The position numbers and the translations under genes are program-made. A stretch of DNA of 32,512 nucleotides, from assembly GCA_947644195.1 (NCBI GenBank), contig CANRZB010000044.1, forward strand, positions 1 to 32,512. Reading direction: 5' to 3'. Below the pieces are notes generated by a model. It was not told where the DNA came from, did not search any database, and saw nothing but the letters and a program-made list of their open reading frames with translations. This document shows positions 8,760 to 16,071 of this stretch, one piece after another. This stretch comes from an uncultured Clostridium sp. (GTDB lineage Bacteria; Bacillota; Clostridia; Lachnospirales; Lachnospiraceae). Every line of letters begins with the position of its first letter. The first letter of the stretch is position 1.

Positions 8760-10442
8760 TTACTGCCATTTCCCCGTATCCAGAAAATGCTGCACCATAT
8801 CTTCCGCCGAATGAATCACGGACGAATCATATCCCAACATCTGTAACAGCCGGATTGCATTGCGGGAGTTTGTTCTACCCGGATGCAGGCGGTAATCAAA
8901 ACAGACATCGTTTTCCGTAATCTGCTCCTCGAAATGATAGTTTGCATATTCCTGCTCCAGCAAATATGTCAGCTCAATGTCATGGGTTGCCGCAAAGCAA
9001 AGATTCCCCTCCTGTGCCAGAACACGCAGAATCTGGCTGGAGGAAGCAATTCGTTCCACCGTATTCGTCCCCCGCAAAACTTCATCAATAAAACATAAGA
9101 TCGGAAGTTTCGAGGTCTGGCTTTTGTCCAGAATCCGCTTTAATGATTTGATTTCCACCATGTAATAACTCTCCTGCTCCATGATATCGTCCCGCAATGC
9201 CATGGACGAAGTAATTTGAAACATACTGGAACGATAACGCTGTGCCAATACGGTATGGAGCGTCTGCGCTAGAATCGCATTGATCGCCACCGTTTTTAAG
9301 AAGGTGGATTTTCCCGATGCATTGGATCCGGTCAGCAATACACTCTGCTGCGCGCAGAGAGAATTTTTCACACCCTCTTTTAATAACGGATGCCGAATTT
9401 GCTCTGTCTCCAACAGAATCTTCCCCTGCTCCACAAACTCCGGCACACAATATTGCCCCTGCTCCATGGTACGATAGGAAGCCACCGACAACATCGAATC
9501 CACATAACCGATAATTTCGTACATACGGAATAATTCTTTTTGATATTTCTGAATCTCAATACGCATCGTCCCTATTTTAATTAAGTCAATATGAAATAAC
9601 ATCCGCACATAATCCATCAGGGAATCCAGTAAGTCTCCTCCCATTGCTTTCCCGCCTGCCACCAGATTACTGCCCCGGCAGAATTTCCGAAAGCATCCGG
9701 TCAATTGCAATAATTCCTCCTGATATTGTTCCAGTCCCGCAATTTGGACAGACGAAACATTTTCACACTGTTTTACCATTCGCACGATAAAGGAAAAAAG
9801 ACGGATGCAGGGATCCAATTCTGCCTTGGACTGGTAGTAAGAAATGATATTGCATGCCATCAATATTGCACCAAAGGGAACCATAACCTCCGGCCACACT
9901 AGACATAGAGGAATACAGAGGACCATCGCAGCCAGGGAGAGAATATGACGGTATCTTTTGGCATCCGGTAAATCATGAACCATCTGCAGGTGGCGGTATA
10001 CAGACATCCGCATCAGCTTGCCAATCTCCACCAATGCTTTCTGCAGGCGCAGGGTTTCCTCCGGTTTGTCCAAAAAACACTGAATCAGTCTTTCTCGCTC
10101 CTCCATCTCCTTCCGATCCGCAATCGGTTTACGCAAAAGGGCATACAGATATTCCTCCCCCATCGAAGTCCGGGTATGGTTCAAAAGTGGATAGACCTGA
10201 TCCAGATTCAAATCATTCCAGGTAATATCATCAATATCCTGTTCTTCCCGCGTCATCTCAAAAAAATAGGCGATCGCCTGCATCGTTTCCTCGTTATAAT
10301 CCCGGTCTGCCGGCACGCCCCATGTCCTGTTCAGATAACGCATCAGACGCTTTTCGTCTCTGCGCCGGTCATAAACCAGCTTCCCGAGAAACAGAACCAA
10401 AACGACTAAACTAATTACTACAATTTTTAGTGTTAAATCCAT
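8760..10442 (-). CDS. Membrane-anchored MutS-like ATPase (MutS domain V)
   Basis: This 560-residue protein carries the ATPase domain of MutS proteins: Walker A GSNASGKSTFLKTVA, the YMVEIKSLKRIL helix, Walker B CFIDEVLRGTNTVER and the signature-helix ATHDIELTYL. It lacks the mismatch-binding and connector domains of true MutS. Instead it has an N-terminal membrane helix (about residues 5-22) and a hydrophobic pair in the middle (LAAMVLCIPLCLVWPEVMV and following), so it should be tethered to the membrane. Similar proteins are common in Firmicutes and have no settled function; mismatch repair is doubtful. I start at the ATG at 10442, which has GGAG at seven bases; an upstream ATG at 10454 is weaker. 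It follows a terminator. Confidence 0.87.
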   Translation of the reverse strand: MDLTLKIVVISLVVLVLFLGKLVYDRRRDEKRLMRYLNRTWGVPADRDYNEETMQAIAYFFEMTREEQDIDDITWNDLNLDQVYPLLNHTRTSMGEEYLYALLRKPIADRKEMEERERLIQCFLDKPEETLRLQKALVEIGKLMRMSVYRHLQMVHDLPDAKRYRHILSLAAMVLCIPLCLVWPEVMVPFGAILMACNIISYYQSKAELDPCIRLFSFIVRMVKQCENVSSVQIAGLEQYQEELLQLTGCFRKFCRGSNLVAGGKAMGGDLLDSLMDYVRMLFHIDLIKIGTMRIEIQKYQKELFRMYEIIGYVDSMLSVASYRTMEQGQYCVPEFVEQGKILLETEQIRHPLLKEGVKNSLCAQQSVLLTGSNASGKSTFLKTVAINAILAQTLHTVLAQRYRSSMFQITSSMALRDDIMEQESYYMVEIKSLKRILDKSQTSKLPILCFIDEVLRGTNTVERIASSSQILRVLAQEGNLCFAATHDIELTYLLEQEYANYHFEEQITENDVCFDYRLHPGRTNSRNAIRLLQMLGYDSSVIHSAEDMVQHFLDTGKWQ

Positions 10443-10493
10443 TGCTTTCTCCATTCCGCTTTATTTTGCCCCGCCTCATGACGGCATTGTCAG

Positions 10494-10526
10494 AAAAAAC
10501 GGGCGGTCTTCCTGAACAGACCGCCC
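10494..10526 (-). terminator. Intrinsic terminator after the NlpC/P60 gene
   Basis: On the minus strand GGGCGGTC pairs with GACCGCCC (8 bp, 10-base loop), followed by G and six T. It lies about 30 bases past the NlpC/P60 stop and closes that transcription unit before the MutS-like gene. Confidence 0.92.
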
Positions 10527-10556
10527 AAACTTATTGATTTTCGTTTCTATCTATCC

Positions 10557-11873
10557 TTACATTACCCGTCCAATCTTGATTGGTTTCCGATAATATGCAC
10601 TGGAAATCTTGATTCCATCCCGATGGTTGCTGGCATGGATAATCTGGCCATTTCCGATATACAGTGCTACATGGCTCACTGACCCACTTCCATAGAAGAA
10701 GAGATCGCCCACACGCTCACTTCCCGGCGATACGGATCTGGTAGCCGCTGCCTGTGCGCCGGAAGTACGAGGAAGGGAATATCCAAAATGTCTGTATACA
10801 CCCATGGTAAAACCGGAGCAGTCCGTTCCATTGGTCAGGCTGGTGCCACCATAAACGTAACGGTTGCCGAGGAACTGCATTGCATAATTTACAATAGAGT
10901 ACGCACCGGAAGACGAATCGGAAGAACCATCCGATCCAGACTGGTTCTGTTTAATCGTTACTGCGCGGTTCAGGTTGTTGGTAAATTCTACGAAATCTTT
11001 GGATATAAATGCCTTTTCATTATCAATAGAGATCAAAGACCAATTTCCCAGATCGGCATAGATGGAATTCATATCCAATCCTTTGAGCTGAGATTTCTTG
11101 ACATTTTTGGCAATATACTGATCCAGCCATTCCCGGTTCAAATTCTCCTTTGCCACCCGGTAGTCCTCATCCGCAGAAATCTGGTCGTAAACATTAGCGT
11201 CAATGGATGGCAGATAACGCACGTTCAAGGTCTCCGTCGTCACGGTAATCCGGCGGGTAGCGACTTCCTTCGCTTTCGCCTCTGCCTCTTTATCCGTAAT
11301 CAGGTATTCCGCTTTTACATATCCATGCACTTTACCAGAAACGATCTTCGCCCAGCCTTTTTTAATGGAATAGATATGGCAACCGGAATTATTTGTCATC
11401 TTTCCGACAATTTCAGAACTTTCACTTGGTTTTTTGCGAACATTCAAATAATTTTTAACTTTTGCCACACCGAGACGGTCATAGACAAGATTTAACTTAA
11501 ATTCCGGCGCTTTGGTGGCAGCCGGTGCTTTTGCCCCATCAGAGGATAAGGTCGTTTCACCCGCAGTCTGACTAACAGGCGCCGCATTTTCCACGGTTCC
11601 ATTGGCCGCCGGCTTTCCTGCTTCCTGTGCTGCCTGTTCTGGCTGATTCTGTGATGACACAGCAACGACATCCTGATCATCATTTTCTGCCTCTCCTGTC
11701 AATTCCGGCATCTTACTGTCACAAAACTGGTTAAATGGAACGACCAGACCGGCAATCGGTTCTTCATTCAATGCCGCACTGTTTCCCTGCGTAGATACCG
11801 CATGCCCTAACACAACTACAAATGCAGATGCAACCGCTACTCCTGCCAACGTCATTATTTTTCCTTTGTCCAT
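10557..11873 (-). CDS. SH3b and NlpC/P60 cell-wall endopeptidase
   Basis: The product (438 residues) is a peptidoglycan hydrolase exported or anchored by one N-terminal hydrophobic segment (KIMTLAGVAVASAFVVVLG). A Pro/Ala/Ser/Thr-rich linker follows (about residues 70-130), then an SH3b-like domain (about 135-205, LNVRKKPSESSEIVGKM), a second SH3-like start (TLNVRYLPSIDANVYDQI) and a C-terminal NlpC/P60 domain. The catalytic cysteine is in GTDCSGF near residue 352, with histidines in SVSHVALYIG (401) and IIHASN (413). The enzyme should cut gamma-D-Glu-diamino-acid bonds in stem peptides. The start at 11873 is favoured by GGAGAG before it; the ATG at 11885 has no clear site. Its promoter region carries a WalR-like box array and it is divergent from the GH25 gene. 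Confidence 0.93.
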   Translation of the reverse strand: MDKGKIMTLAGVAVASAFVVVLGHAVSTQGNSAALNEEPIAGLVVPFNQFCDSKMPELTGEAENDDQDVVAVSSQNQPEQAAQEAGKPAANGTVENAAPVSQTAGETTLSSDGAKAPAATKAPEFKLNLVYDRLGVAKVKNYLNVRKKPSESSEIVGKMTNNSGCHIYSIKKGWAKIVSGKVHGYVKAEYLITDKEAEAKAKEVATRRITVTTETLNVRYLPSIDANVYDQISADEDYRVAKENLNREWLDQYIAKNVKKSQLKGLDMNSIYADLGNWSLISIDNEKAFISKDFVEFTNNLNRAVTIKQNQSGSDGSSDSSSGAYSIVNYAMQFLGNRYVYGGTSLTNGTDCSGFTMGVYRHFGYSLPRTSGAQAAATRSVSPGSERVGDLFFYGSGSVSHVALYIGNGQIIHASNHRDGIKISSAYYRKPIKIGRVM

Positions 11874-11961
11874 TTTTCTCTCCATTCTGCCTATTTACGG
11901 CATTTTCTTTTCCTTTTCAGTATTCCCCGCAAAACCCAAATTTCATATTTCTCTTCCATTT

Positions 11962-11989
11962 TTTACAAAATTATTACAAACTTATTACA
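11962..11989 (-). promoter_or_regulatory. Three WalR-like TGTAAW direct repeats
   Basis: On the minus strand TGTAAT (11984-11989), TGTAAT (11973-11978) and TGTAAA (11962-11967) are each separated by five bases, an 11-bp period. Two such boxes with N5 match the WalR (YycF) consensus TGTWAH-N5-TGTWAH. They start just downstream of the minus 10 element and cover the predicted start site (about minus 4 to plus 25), a position usual for repression. Confidence 0.65.
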
Positions 11990-11992
11990 CAG

Positions 11993-12021
11993 AGAATAAC
12001 ATCTTTCACTTTTTTTGTCAA
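11993..12021 (-). promoter_or_regulatory. Sigma-A promoter of NlpC/P60 gene
   Basis: Minus-strand TTGACA (12016-12021), a 17-base spacer and TATTCT (11993-11998) form a near-consensus promoter. The start would be near 11986, giving a leader of about 110 bases before the ATG at 11873. Confidence 0.82.
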
Positions 12022-12092
12022 TTCCTTTATTTAGGTGTCTCCGTATTTCTTTGTATCTCCCAACATCTCCTGAAAATAGTAAGCTGGGATCT

Positions 12093-12121
12093 GCACATTA
12101 AAACATAAGATGCATAAAATT
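12093..12121 (+). promoter_or_regulatory. Candidate mother-cell sigma (E/K-like) promoter of GH25 gene
   Basis: GCACATT (12093-12099), 13 bases, then CATAAAAT (12113-12120) is close to the sigma-E form KMATATT-N13/14-CATACAMT. Equally, AC at 12095-12096 with 16 bases to CATAAAATT fits the sigma-K form AC-N16-CATANNNTA with one mismatch. No sigma-A promoter is evident before the gene. Tentative. Confidence 0.42.
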
Positions 12122-12155
12122 CTTATATCAACAGCAAGCAGAAAGGCAAACTGAT

Positions 12156-12779
12156 ATGAATCGAAGATCTATTTTACAGGGCATTGACGTGAGCCATTGG
12201 GCGGGAAAAATTGACTTTGAACAGGTAAAAACGGATGGAATACGCATTGTCTATATAAAAGCCACACAGGGAACGGATTATGTGGATCCCGATTTTGAGC
12301 GCAATTACCGGGAAGCGGATAAGGCTGGTCTAGCTATCGGATTTTACCATTATGTCATGGCGCGCAGTGAAAATGAAGCAAGAGCTGAGGCGAGATATTT
12401 TGCAGCACATATCCGTGAGAAAAAGCAGCATGTCAGACCTGCCATGGATTTCGAAGTATTTGGCAATCTGACGACCGCAGAATCCAGAGTGATTTCAGAA
12501 GAATTTTTAACTACATTAGAAGAGGAAACCCGACAAATCCCTGCGCTTTACAGCGATGCCTCCAATGCATCCACCCGTTTCGCAGATGACCGTTTCCGTC
12601 GGTATCCTCTCTGGATTGCAGATTATGATGTGTCCCGCCCTGATATGGAAAATCCATGGCCCCGTTGGAGCGGCTGGCAATATACAGACCGGGGCAGAGT
12701 TCGTGGCATCAGTGGGCATGTAGACCGGGATCATTTCAGACGGGATATCCTGATCGACCCAAGATTATGCCAATACTGA
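12156..12779 (+). CDS. GH25 lysozyme without signal peptide
   Basis: This 207-residue protein is a single glycoside hydrolase family 25 domain, which cleaves the MurNAc-GlcNAc bond of peptidoglycan. Catalytic carboxylates are visible: GIDVSHW (Asp11), and PAMDFE (Asp98, Glu100). IKATQGTDYVDP, AIGFYHYV, SDASNA, and the C-terminal WSGWQYTDRG with VDRDHF complete the fold. The chain begins at once with the catalytic domain, so there is no signal peptide, membrane helix or wall-binding repeat. Such bare enzymes are usual for phage endolysins or mother-cell autolysins, but no holin or phage gene is near. It is the only plus-strand gene of the window, divergent from the NlpC/P60 gene. AGAAAGG precedes the ATG at about nine bases. 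Confidence 0.95.
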   Translation: MNRRSILQGIDVSHWAGKIDFEQVKTDGIRIVYIKATQGTDYVDPDFERNYREADKAGLAIGFYHYVMARSENEARAEARYFAAHIREKKQHVRPAMDFEVFGNLTTAESRVISEEFLTTLEEETRQIPALYSDASNASTRFADDRFRRYPLWIADYDVSRPDMENPWPRWSGWQYTDRGRVRGISGHVDRDHFRRDILIDPRLCQY

Positions 12780-12797
12780 TAGGATTCTTTGATGTAT

Positions 12798-12830
12798 TTT
12801 GGCGGCATTATTTCACAAAATGCCGCCAAA
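12798..12830 (+). terminator. Probable terminator after GH25 gene
   Basis: TTTGGCGGCATT pairs perfectly with AATGCCGCCAAA around a nine-base loop, followed by GTTGTTTC. The T tract is modest. It begins about 20 bases after the GH25 stop and separates it from the convergent aminotransferase gene. Confidence 0.75.
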
Positions 12831-12923
12831 GTTGTTTCTATATTCATCCGTTTTTATCTACAATAAAACATTCTTGTGCACGCTCTACTGCCAAGCCCTG
12901 CTGAAACAGAGCTGCACCTTTCC

Positions 12924-14210
12924 CTATTTCTCCGCCAGATATTTCTCCACACTGGCCAGTTTTACGCACAGCACAAAGATCTCTGCAGCCTCCTGCATTT
13001 CCTCCGGTGTCGGGAACGTCGGAGCAATACGGATATTGGAATCCTCCGGGTCTTTGCCATACGGAAATGTCGCTCCGGCTCCCGTCATAACCACACCCAG
13101 ATCCTTACATTTTGCCACGATGTTTTTCGCACATCCCGGCAGGGAATCAAAGGAAATAAAGTATCCTCCTCTTGGTTTGATCCAGCTTCCGATTTCCAGG
13201 CCGCCCAGCTCTTTCTCCAAAGTGTCCAGAACAGCCTCAAATTTTGGACGAAGCAGTTCCGCATGTAATTTCATGTGAGCCTGCAATCCATCAATATTCT
13301 TAAAGAAACGGGAATGTCTCAATTGGTTAATCTTATCGTGTCCAATGGTCTGGACAGACATCTGCTCCTTGATTGCCTCAATATTATCCAGAGAAGCAGC
13401 GATTGCTGAAATCCCGGATCCCGGAAAACTTATCTTGGAAGTCGATGCGAAAATATATACCATATCCGGGTTTCCTGCCTTCTCACATTCCACCAGGATA
13501 TTCAAAATTTCATCCTGGATATCATCATACAAATGATGGATACAGTACGCATTGTCCCAATAGATCCGAAAATCTTCCGCTGCTGGTTTCAAATTTGCAA
13601 ACCGTCTGACCACCTCATCGGAATAAGAAATCCCGGTTGGATTGGAGTACTTCGGCACACACCAGATCCCCTTAACCGCAGCATCATGATTTACATACTG
13701 CTCTACCAGATCCATATCCGGGCCATCGTCATACAACGGAATGTTTATCATCTCAATTCCAAAGAATTCTGTGATGGCAAAATGACGGTCATATCCCGGA
13801 ACCGGACACAAAAACTTTACCTGATCCTGCTTACACCATGGAGTAAATCCCATGACACCATGTGTCACAGAACGGGCAATCGTATCATACATGATATTCA
13901 GACTGGAATTACCGCAAACGACTACATTATCTTTCGGTACGGCCATCATATCCGCCATCAGACGCCTACATTCTCCGATTCCATCCAAATCACCATAGTT
14001 ACGTGTATCATTGCCAAGTACTGTCCGCATATCGGAATCACTATTAATCACATCCAACATCGGCATGGAAAGTGCAAGCTGGGAAAATCCAGGCTTTCCT
14101 CTTGCCATATTGAGATTGAGCCCCTTTGCCTCCTGCGTCTGATACTCCTTCTCCAACGCTTCTTTGACCGTGAGCAGTTCTTCCTTACTCATATCCTTAT
14201 ATGCTTTCAT
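12924..14210 (-). CDS. Aspartate-type aminotransferase, fold type I PLP enzyme
   Basis: The 428-residue protein is a cytoplasmic pyridoxal-phosphate aminotransferase of the group catalogued as Asp_aminotransf/Aminotran_MocR (PF12897), to which mycobacterial and corynebacterial aspartate aminotransferases belong. Features are LNMARGKPGFSQLALS near the N-terminus, NDTRNYGDLDGIGECRRLMA, GNSSLNIMYD, WCVPKYSNPTGISYSDE, WDNAYCIHHLY and the PLP-binding lysine in FASTSKISFPGSGISA. The C-terminal GGYFISFDSLPG and NIRIAPTFP also fit, the arginine binding the substrate carboxylate. It most likely interconverts aspartate and oxaloacetate; aromatic or alanine activity cannot be excluded. It is a single-gene unit with its own promoter, lying after the SpoIVA terminator. 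Confidence 0.88.
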   Translation of the reverse strand: MKAYKDMSKEELLTVKEALEKEYQTQEAKGLNLNMARGKPGFSQLALSMPMLDVINSDSDMRTVLGNDTRNYGDLDGIGECRRLMADMMAVPKDNVVVCGNSSLNIMYDTIARSVTHGVMGFTPWCKQDQVKFLCPVPGYDRHFAITEFFGIEMINIPLYDDGPDMDLVEQYVNHDAAVKGIWCVPKYSNPTGISYSDEVVRRFANLKPAAEDFRIYWDNAYCIHHLYDDIQDEILNILVECEKAGNPDMVYIFASTSKISFPGSGISAIAASLDNIEAIKEQMSVQTIGHDKINQLRHSRFFKNIDGLQAHMKLHAELLRPKFEAVLDTLEKELGGLEIGSWIKPRGGYFISFDSLPGCAKNIVAKCKDLGVVMTGAGATFPYGKDPEDSNIRIAPTFPTPEEMQEAAEIFVLCVKLASVEKYLAEK

Positions 14211-14305
14211 ACCATTCCCTCCATTTTATGTCATATTCTGCATCTTCCAATGCTGCAGACGGCAAAACGGTCAAATAGAAGCCCCATTTCCACCGTCCAA
14301 AAGCT

Positions 14306-14335
14306 ATTATAGCAAAAAACACAACATAATGCCAC
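14306..14335 (-). promoter_or_regulatory. Candidate sigma-A promoter of aminotransferase gene
   Basis: Minus-strand TATAAT (14306-14311) is perfect and sits within GCTATAATAGC. GTGGCA (14330-14335) at 18 bases is a four-of-six minus 35 match. The gene starts about 95 bases downstream. Confidence 0.6.
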
Positions 14336-14336
14336 C

Positions 14337-14375
14337 AAAAAAATCCTGCAAACCAGAAATGGTTTGCAGGATTTT
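14337..14375 (-). terminator. Intrinsic terminator after spoIVA
   Basis: A 15-bp perfect stem (AAAATCCTGCAAACC with its complement) and a six-base loop, followed on the minus strand by a run of seven T. It lies 80 bases past the spoIVA stop. Confidence 0.92.
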
Positions 14376-14454
14376 ACTCCCACCTATCGCTGCTGACATG
14401 CCAGCAATGCAGCAACGTTACTGTTATCCGACAGCTGATCCTGCCAAGTTGACG

Positions 14455-15933
14455 TTAAATGATAATGCACACCAGACCGCCATTGCCATCGTTGACGACT
14501 TTTTGAATCGTCTCCTGCAGTTTCATCTGGCTTTCTTCCCCCAGCCGATTCACTTTCGTTGCCATTCCCTCGTCCACAAGCTGGCGCACGGTTTTTCCAA
14601 AGATATTGGTATCCCAGATATCGGACGCATCTCCATCCCCATGCTGCCCGGATATGTATTCCATCAGATCCTTTGCCTGCTGTTCTGTTCCAACAATCGG
14701 CGCGATTTCTGTCTCAATATTGGCTTGAATCAAATGGATTGACGGGCTGACCGCCTTCAATTTTACACCAAATTTATTGCCATGGCGAATCAGTTCTGGT
14801 TCATCAATACTGATTTCTTCCACCGAAGGAGTGACCACACCATACCCTTTTCGATGTACTTCCTCCCAGGCATTGCGAATTTTATCGGTTTCTTCTTTTC
14901 CAGATGCATAATCCCGCAACAGACGAATTAACTGGTATTCCCCGTCAATTTCCGTTCCCACCAGTTCACTCAGGATCTGATAATACCGACTGTCATCAAA
15001 TTCGGTATCAATCTCCACCATACCGTCTTCCATTCCTAACTTTCGGATATGGAATCCTTTCAGCGCCTCACTGTCCGTAGCCAGATTTTCCTTGGTCACA
15101 TCACAGATCCGGGAAATCTTCTGCAAGATATCTCTCGCTTTTGTAACCAGTTCCTGTTTCAGCCAGTGATCACCGGGCAGCATCTCCACCCACTTCGGCA
15201 GCCGAAACGCAACTTGATGGATCGGAAAGGAAGACAACATCTTTTCCAGGATCTGTAAGATATCTTCCTTCCGCAATTGATTACAATTAACAGCAATTGC
15301 CACCGTCTGGTATTTGTTCTGCAATTCCTCCACCAGATCCATGGCTTCCTGTCCATATGGCTTAGCAGAGTTTACCAATACTACAAATGGTTTCCCAATA
15401 CTTTGCAATTCCCGTATCGTCCTCTCCTCCGGTTCCAGAAAAGCCGCCCGGGGCAGATCTCCAAAACTGCCATCCGTCGTTACCACAATCCCAATCGTAG
15501 AGTGGTCGTGAATGACCTTGCGGGTACCAAATTCTGCGGCCTGCGTAAACGGCATCGGATTTTCAGACCATGGTGTCATTACCATCCGTTCATTCTCTTC
15601 CTCCATCAGCCCTTCTGCACCTTTTACAATGTAACCCACACAATCAATCAGACGGATCTTAACCGGATTATCCCCGAATAACTTTACCTGTGCTGCCTCT
15701 TTTGGAATAAATTTGGGTTCCGTCGTCATAATTGTCTTTCCTGCTGCAGACTGTGGCAGTTCATCTGTGGCACGCTCTCTGTCATGATCATCCATGATAC
15801 CCGGAATAACCAGTAAATCCATAAACCGTTTAATAAAAGTGGATTTTCCAGTGCGGACCGGCCCGCATACTCCCAGGTAAAATTCACCTCCTGTCCGTTC
15901 TGCCAAATCCTGATATACTTGAAACTCTGCCAT
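14455..15933 (-). CDS. spoIVA: Stage IV sporulation protein A (spore coat ATPase)
   Basis: SpoIVA is the mother-cell ATPase that polymerises on the outer forespore membrane and forms the base layer for coat assembly and cortex formation. The 492-residue length is typical. The N-terminal ATPase domain has GVCGPVRTGKSTF (Walker A, Lys30), the GIMDDHDRERATDELPQSA region, LIDCVGYIVKGAEG, TTDGSFGDLPRAAFLEPE and VLVNSAKPYG. The chain ends GLVCIII, resembling the conserved C-terminus that anchors SpoIVA to the membrane through SpoVM. AGGAGG stands before the ATG. The presence of the gene is strong evidence that the organism, or its lineage, makes endospores. A sigma-E-like promoter precedes it and a terminator follows, so it is monocistronic. 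Confidence 0.98.
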   Translation of the reverse strand: MAEFQVYQDLAERTGGEFYLGVCGPVRTGKSTFIKRFMDLLVIPGIMDDHDRERATDELPQSAAGKTIMTTEPKFIPKEAAQVKLFGDNPVKIRLIDCVGYIVKGAEGLMEEENERMVMTPWSENPMPFTQAAEFGTRKVIHDHSTIGIVVTTDGSFGDLPRAAFLEPEERTIRELQSIGKPFVVLVNSAKPYGQEAMDLVEELQNKYQTVAIAVNCNQLRKEDILQILEKMLSSFPIHQVAFRLPKWVEMLPGDHWLKQELVTKARDILQKISRICDVTKENLATDSEALKGFHIRKLGMEDGMVEIDTEFDDSRYYQILSELVGTEIDGEYQLIRLLRDYASGKEETDKIRNAWEEVHRKGYGVVTPSVEEISIDEPELIRHGNKFGVKLKAVSPSIHLIQANIETEIAPIVGTEQQAKDLMEYISGQHGDGDASDIWDTNIFGKTVRQLVDEGMATKVNRLGEESQMKLQETIQKVVNDGNGGLVCIII

Positions 15934-15997
15934 ATTCCCTCCTATCCACGTGTCCCATTTTCTGACCTCGTGTAACTTGAATTCCTAATCCTAACTA

Positions 15998-16026
15998 ACT
16001 CTATGCAGAGAAACAATAAAATATGC
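15998..16026 (-). promoter_or_regulatory. Sigma-E-like promoter of spoIVA
   Basis: Minus-strand GCATATT (16020-16026) fits the sigma-E minus 35 consensus KMATATT completely; after 14 bases CATAGAGT (15998-16005) matches CATACAMT at six of eight. Its minus 35 element lies within the terminator hairpin of the DUF4190 gene. spoIVA is a known sigma-E target in Bacillus. Confidence 0.7.
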
Positions 16027-16049
16027 GGAGATCCAGGAATCTCCGCATA
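16015..16049 (-). terminator. Intrinsic terminator after the DUF4190 gene
   Basis: TATGCGGAGAT pairs with ATCTCCGCATA (11 bp, six-base loop), followed on the minus strand by TTTTATTG. It lies 23 bases past the stop of the DUF4190 gene. Confidence 0.88.
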
Positions 16050-16071
16050 AAACATACCTCTCATCCATATA

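Noticed and set aside
10788-11495. 235-codon plus-strand open frame
   Set aside because: It is antisense to the NlpC/P60 gene, has no ribosome binding site and no recognisable protein features.
12156-12779. Prophage endolysin
   Set aside because: No holin, tail, integrase or attachment site is near, and both flanks are chromosomal housekeeping or sporulation genes.
13533-14312. 259-codon plus-strand open frame
   Set aside because: Antisense shadow of the aminotransferase; His/Ile-rich composition typical of noncoding frames.
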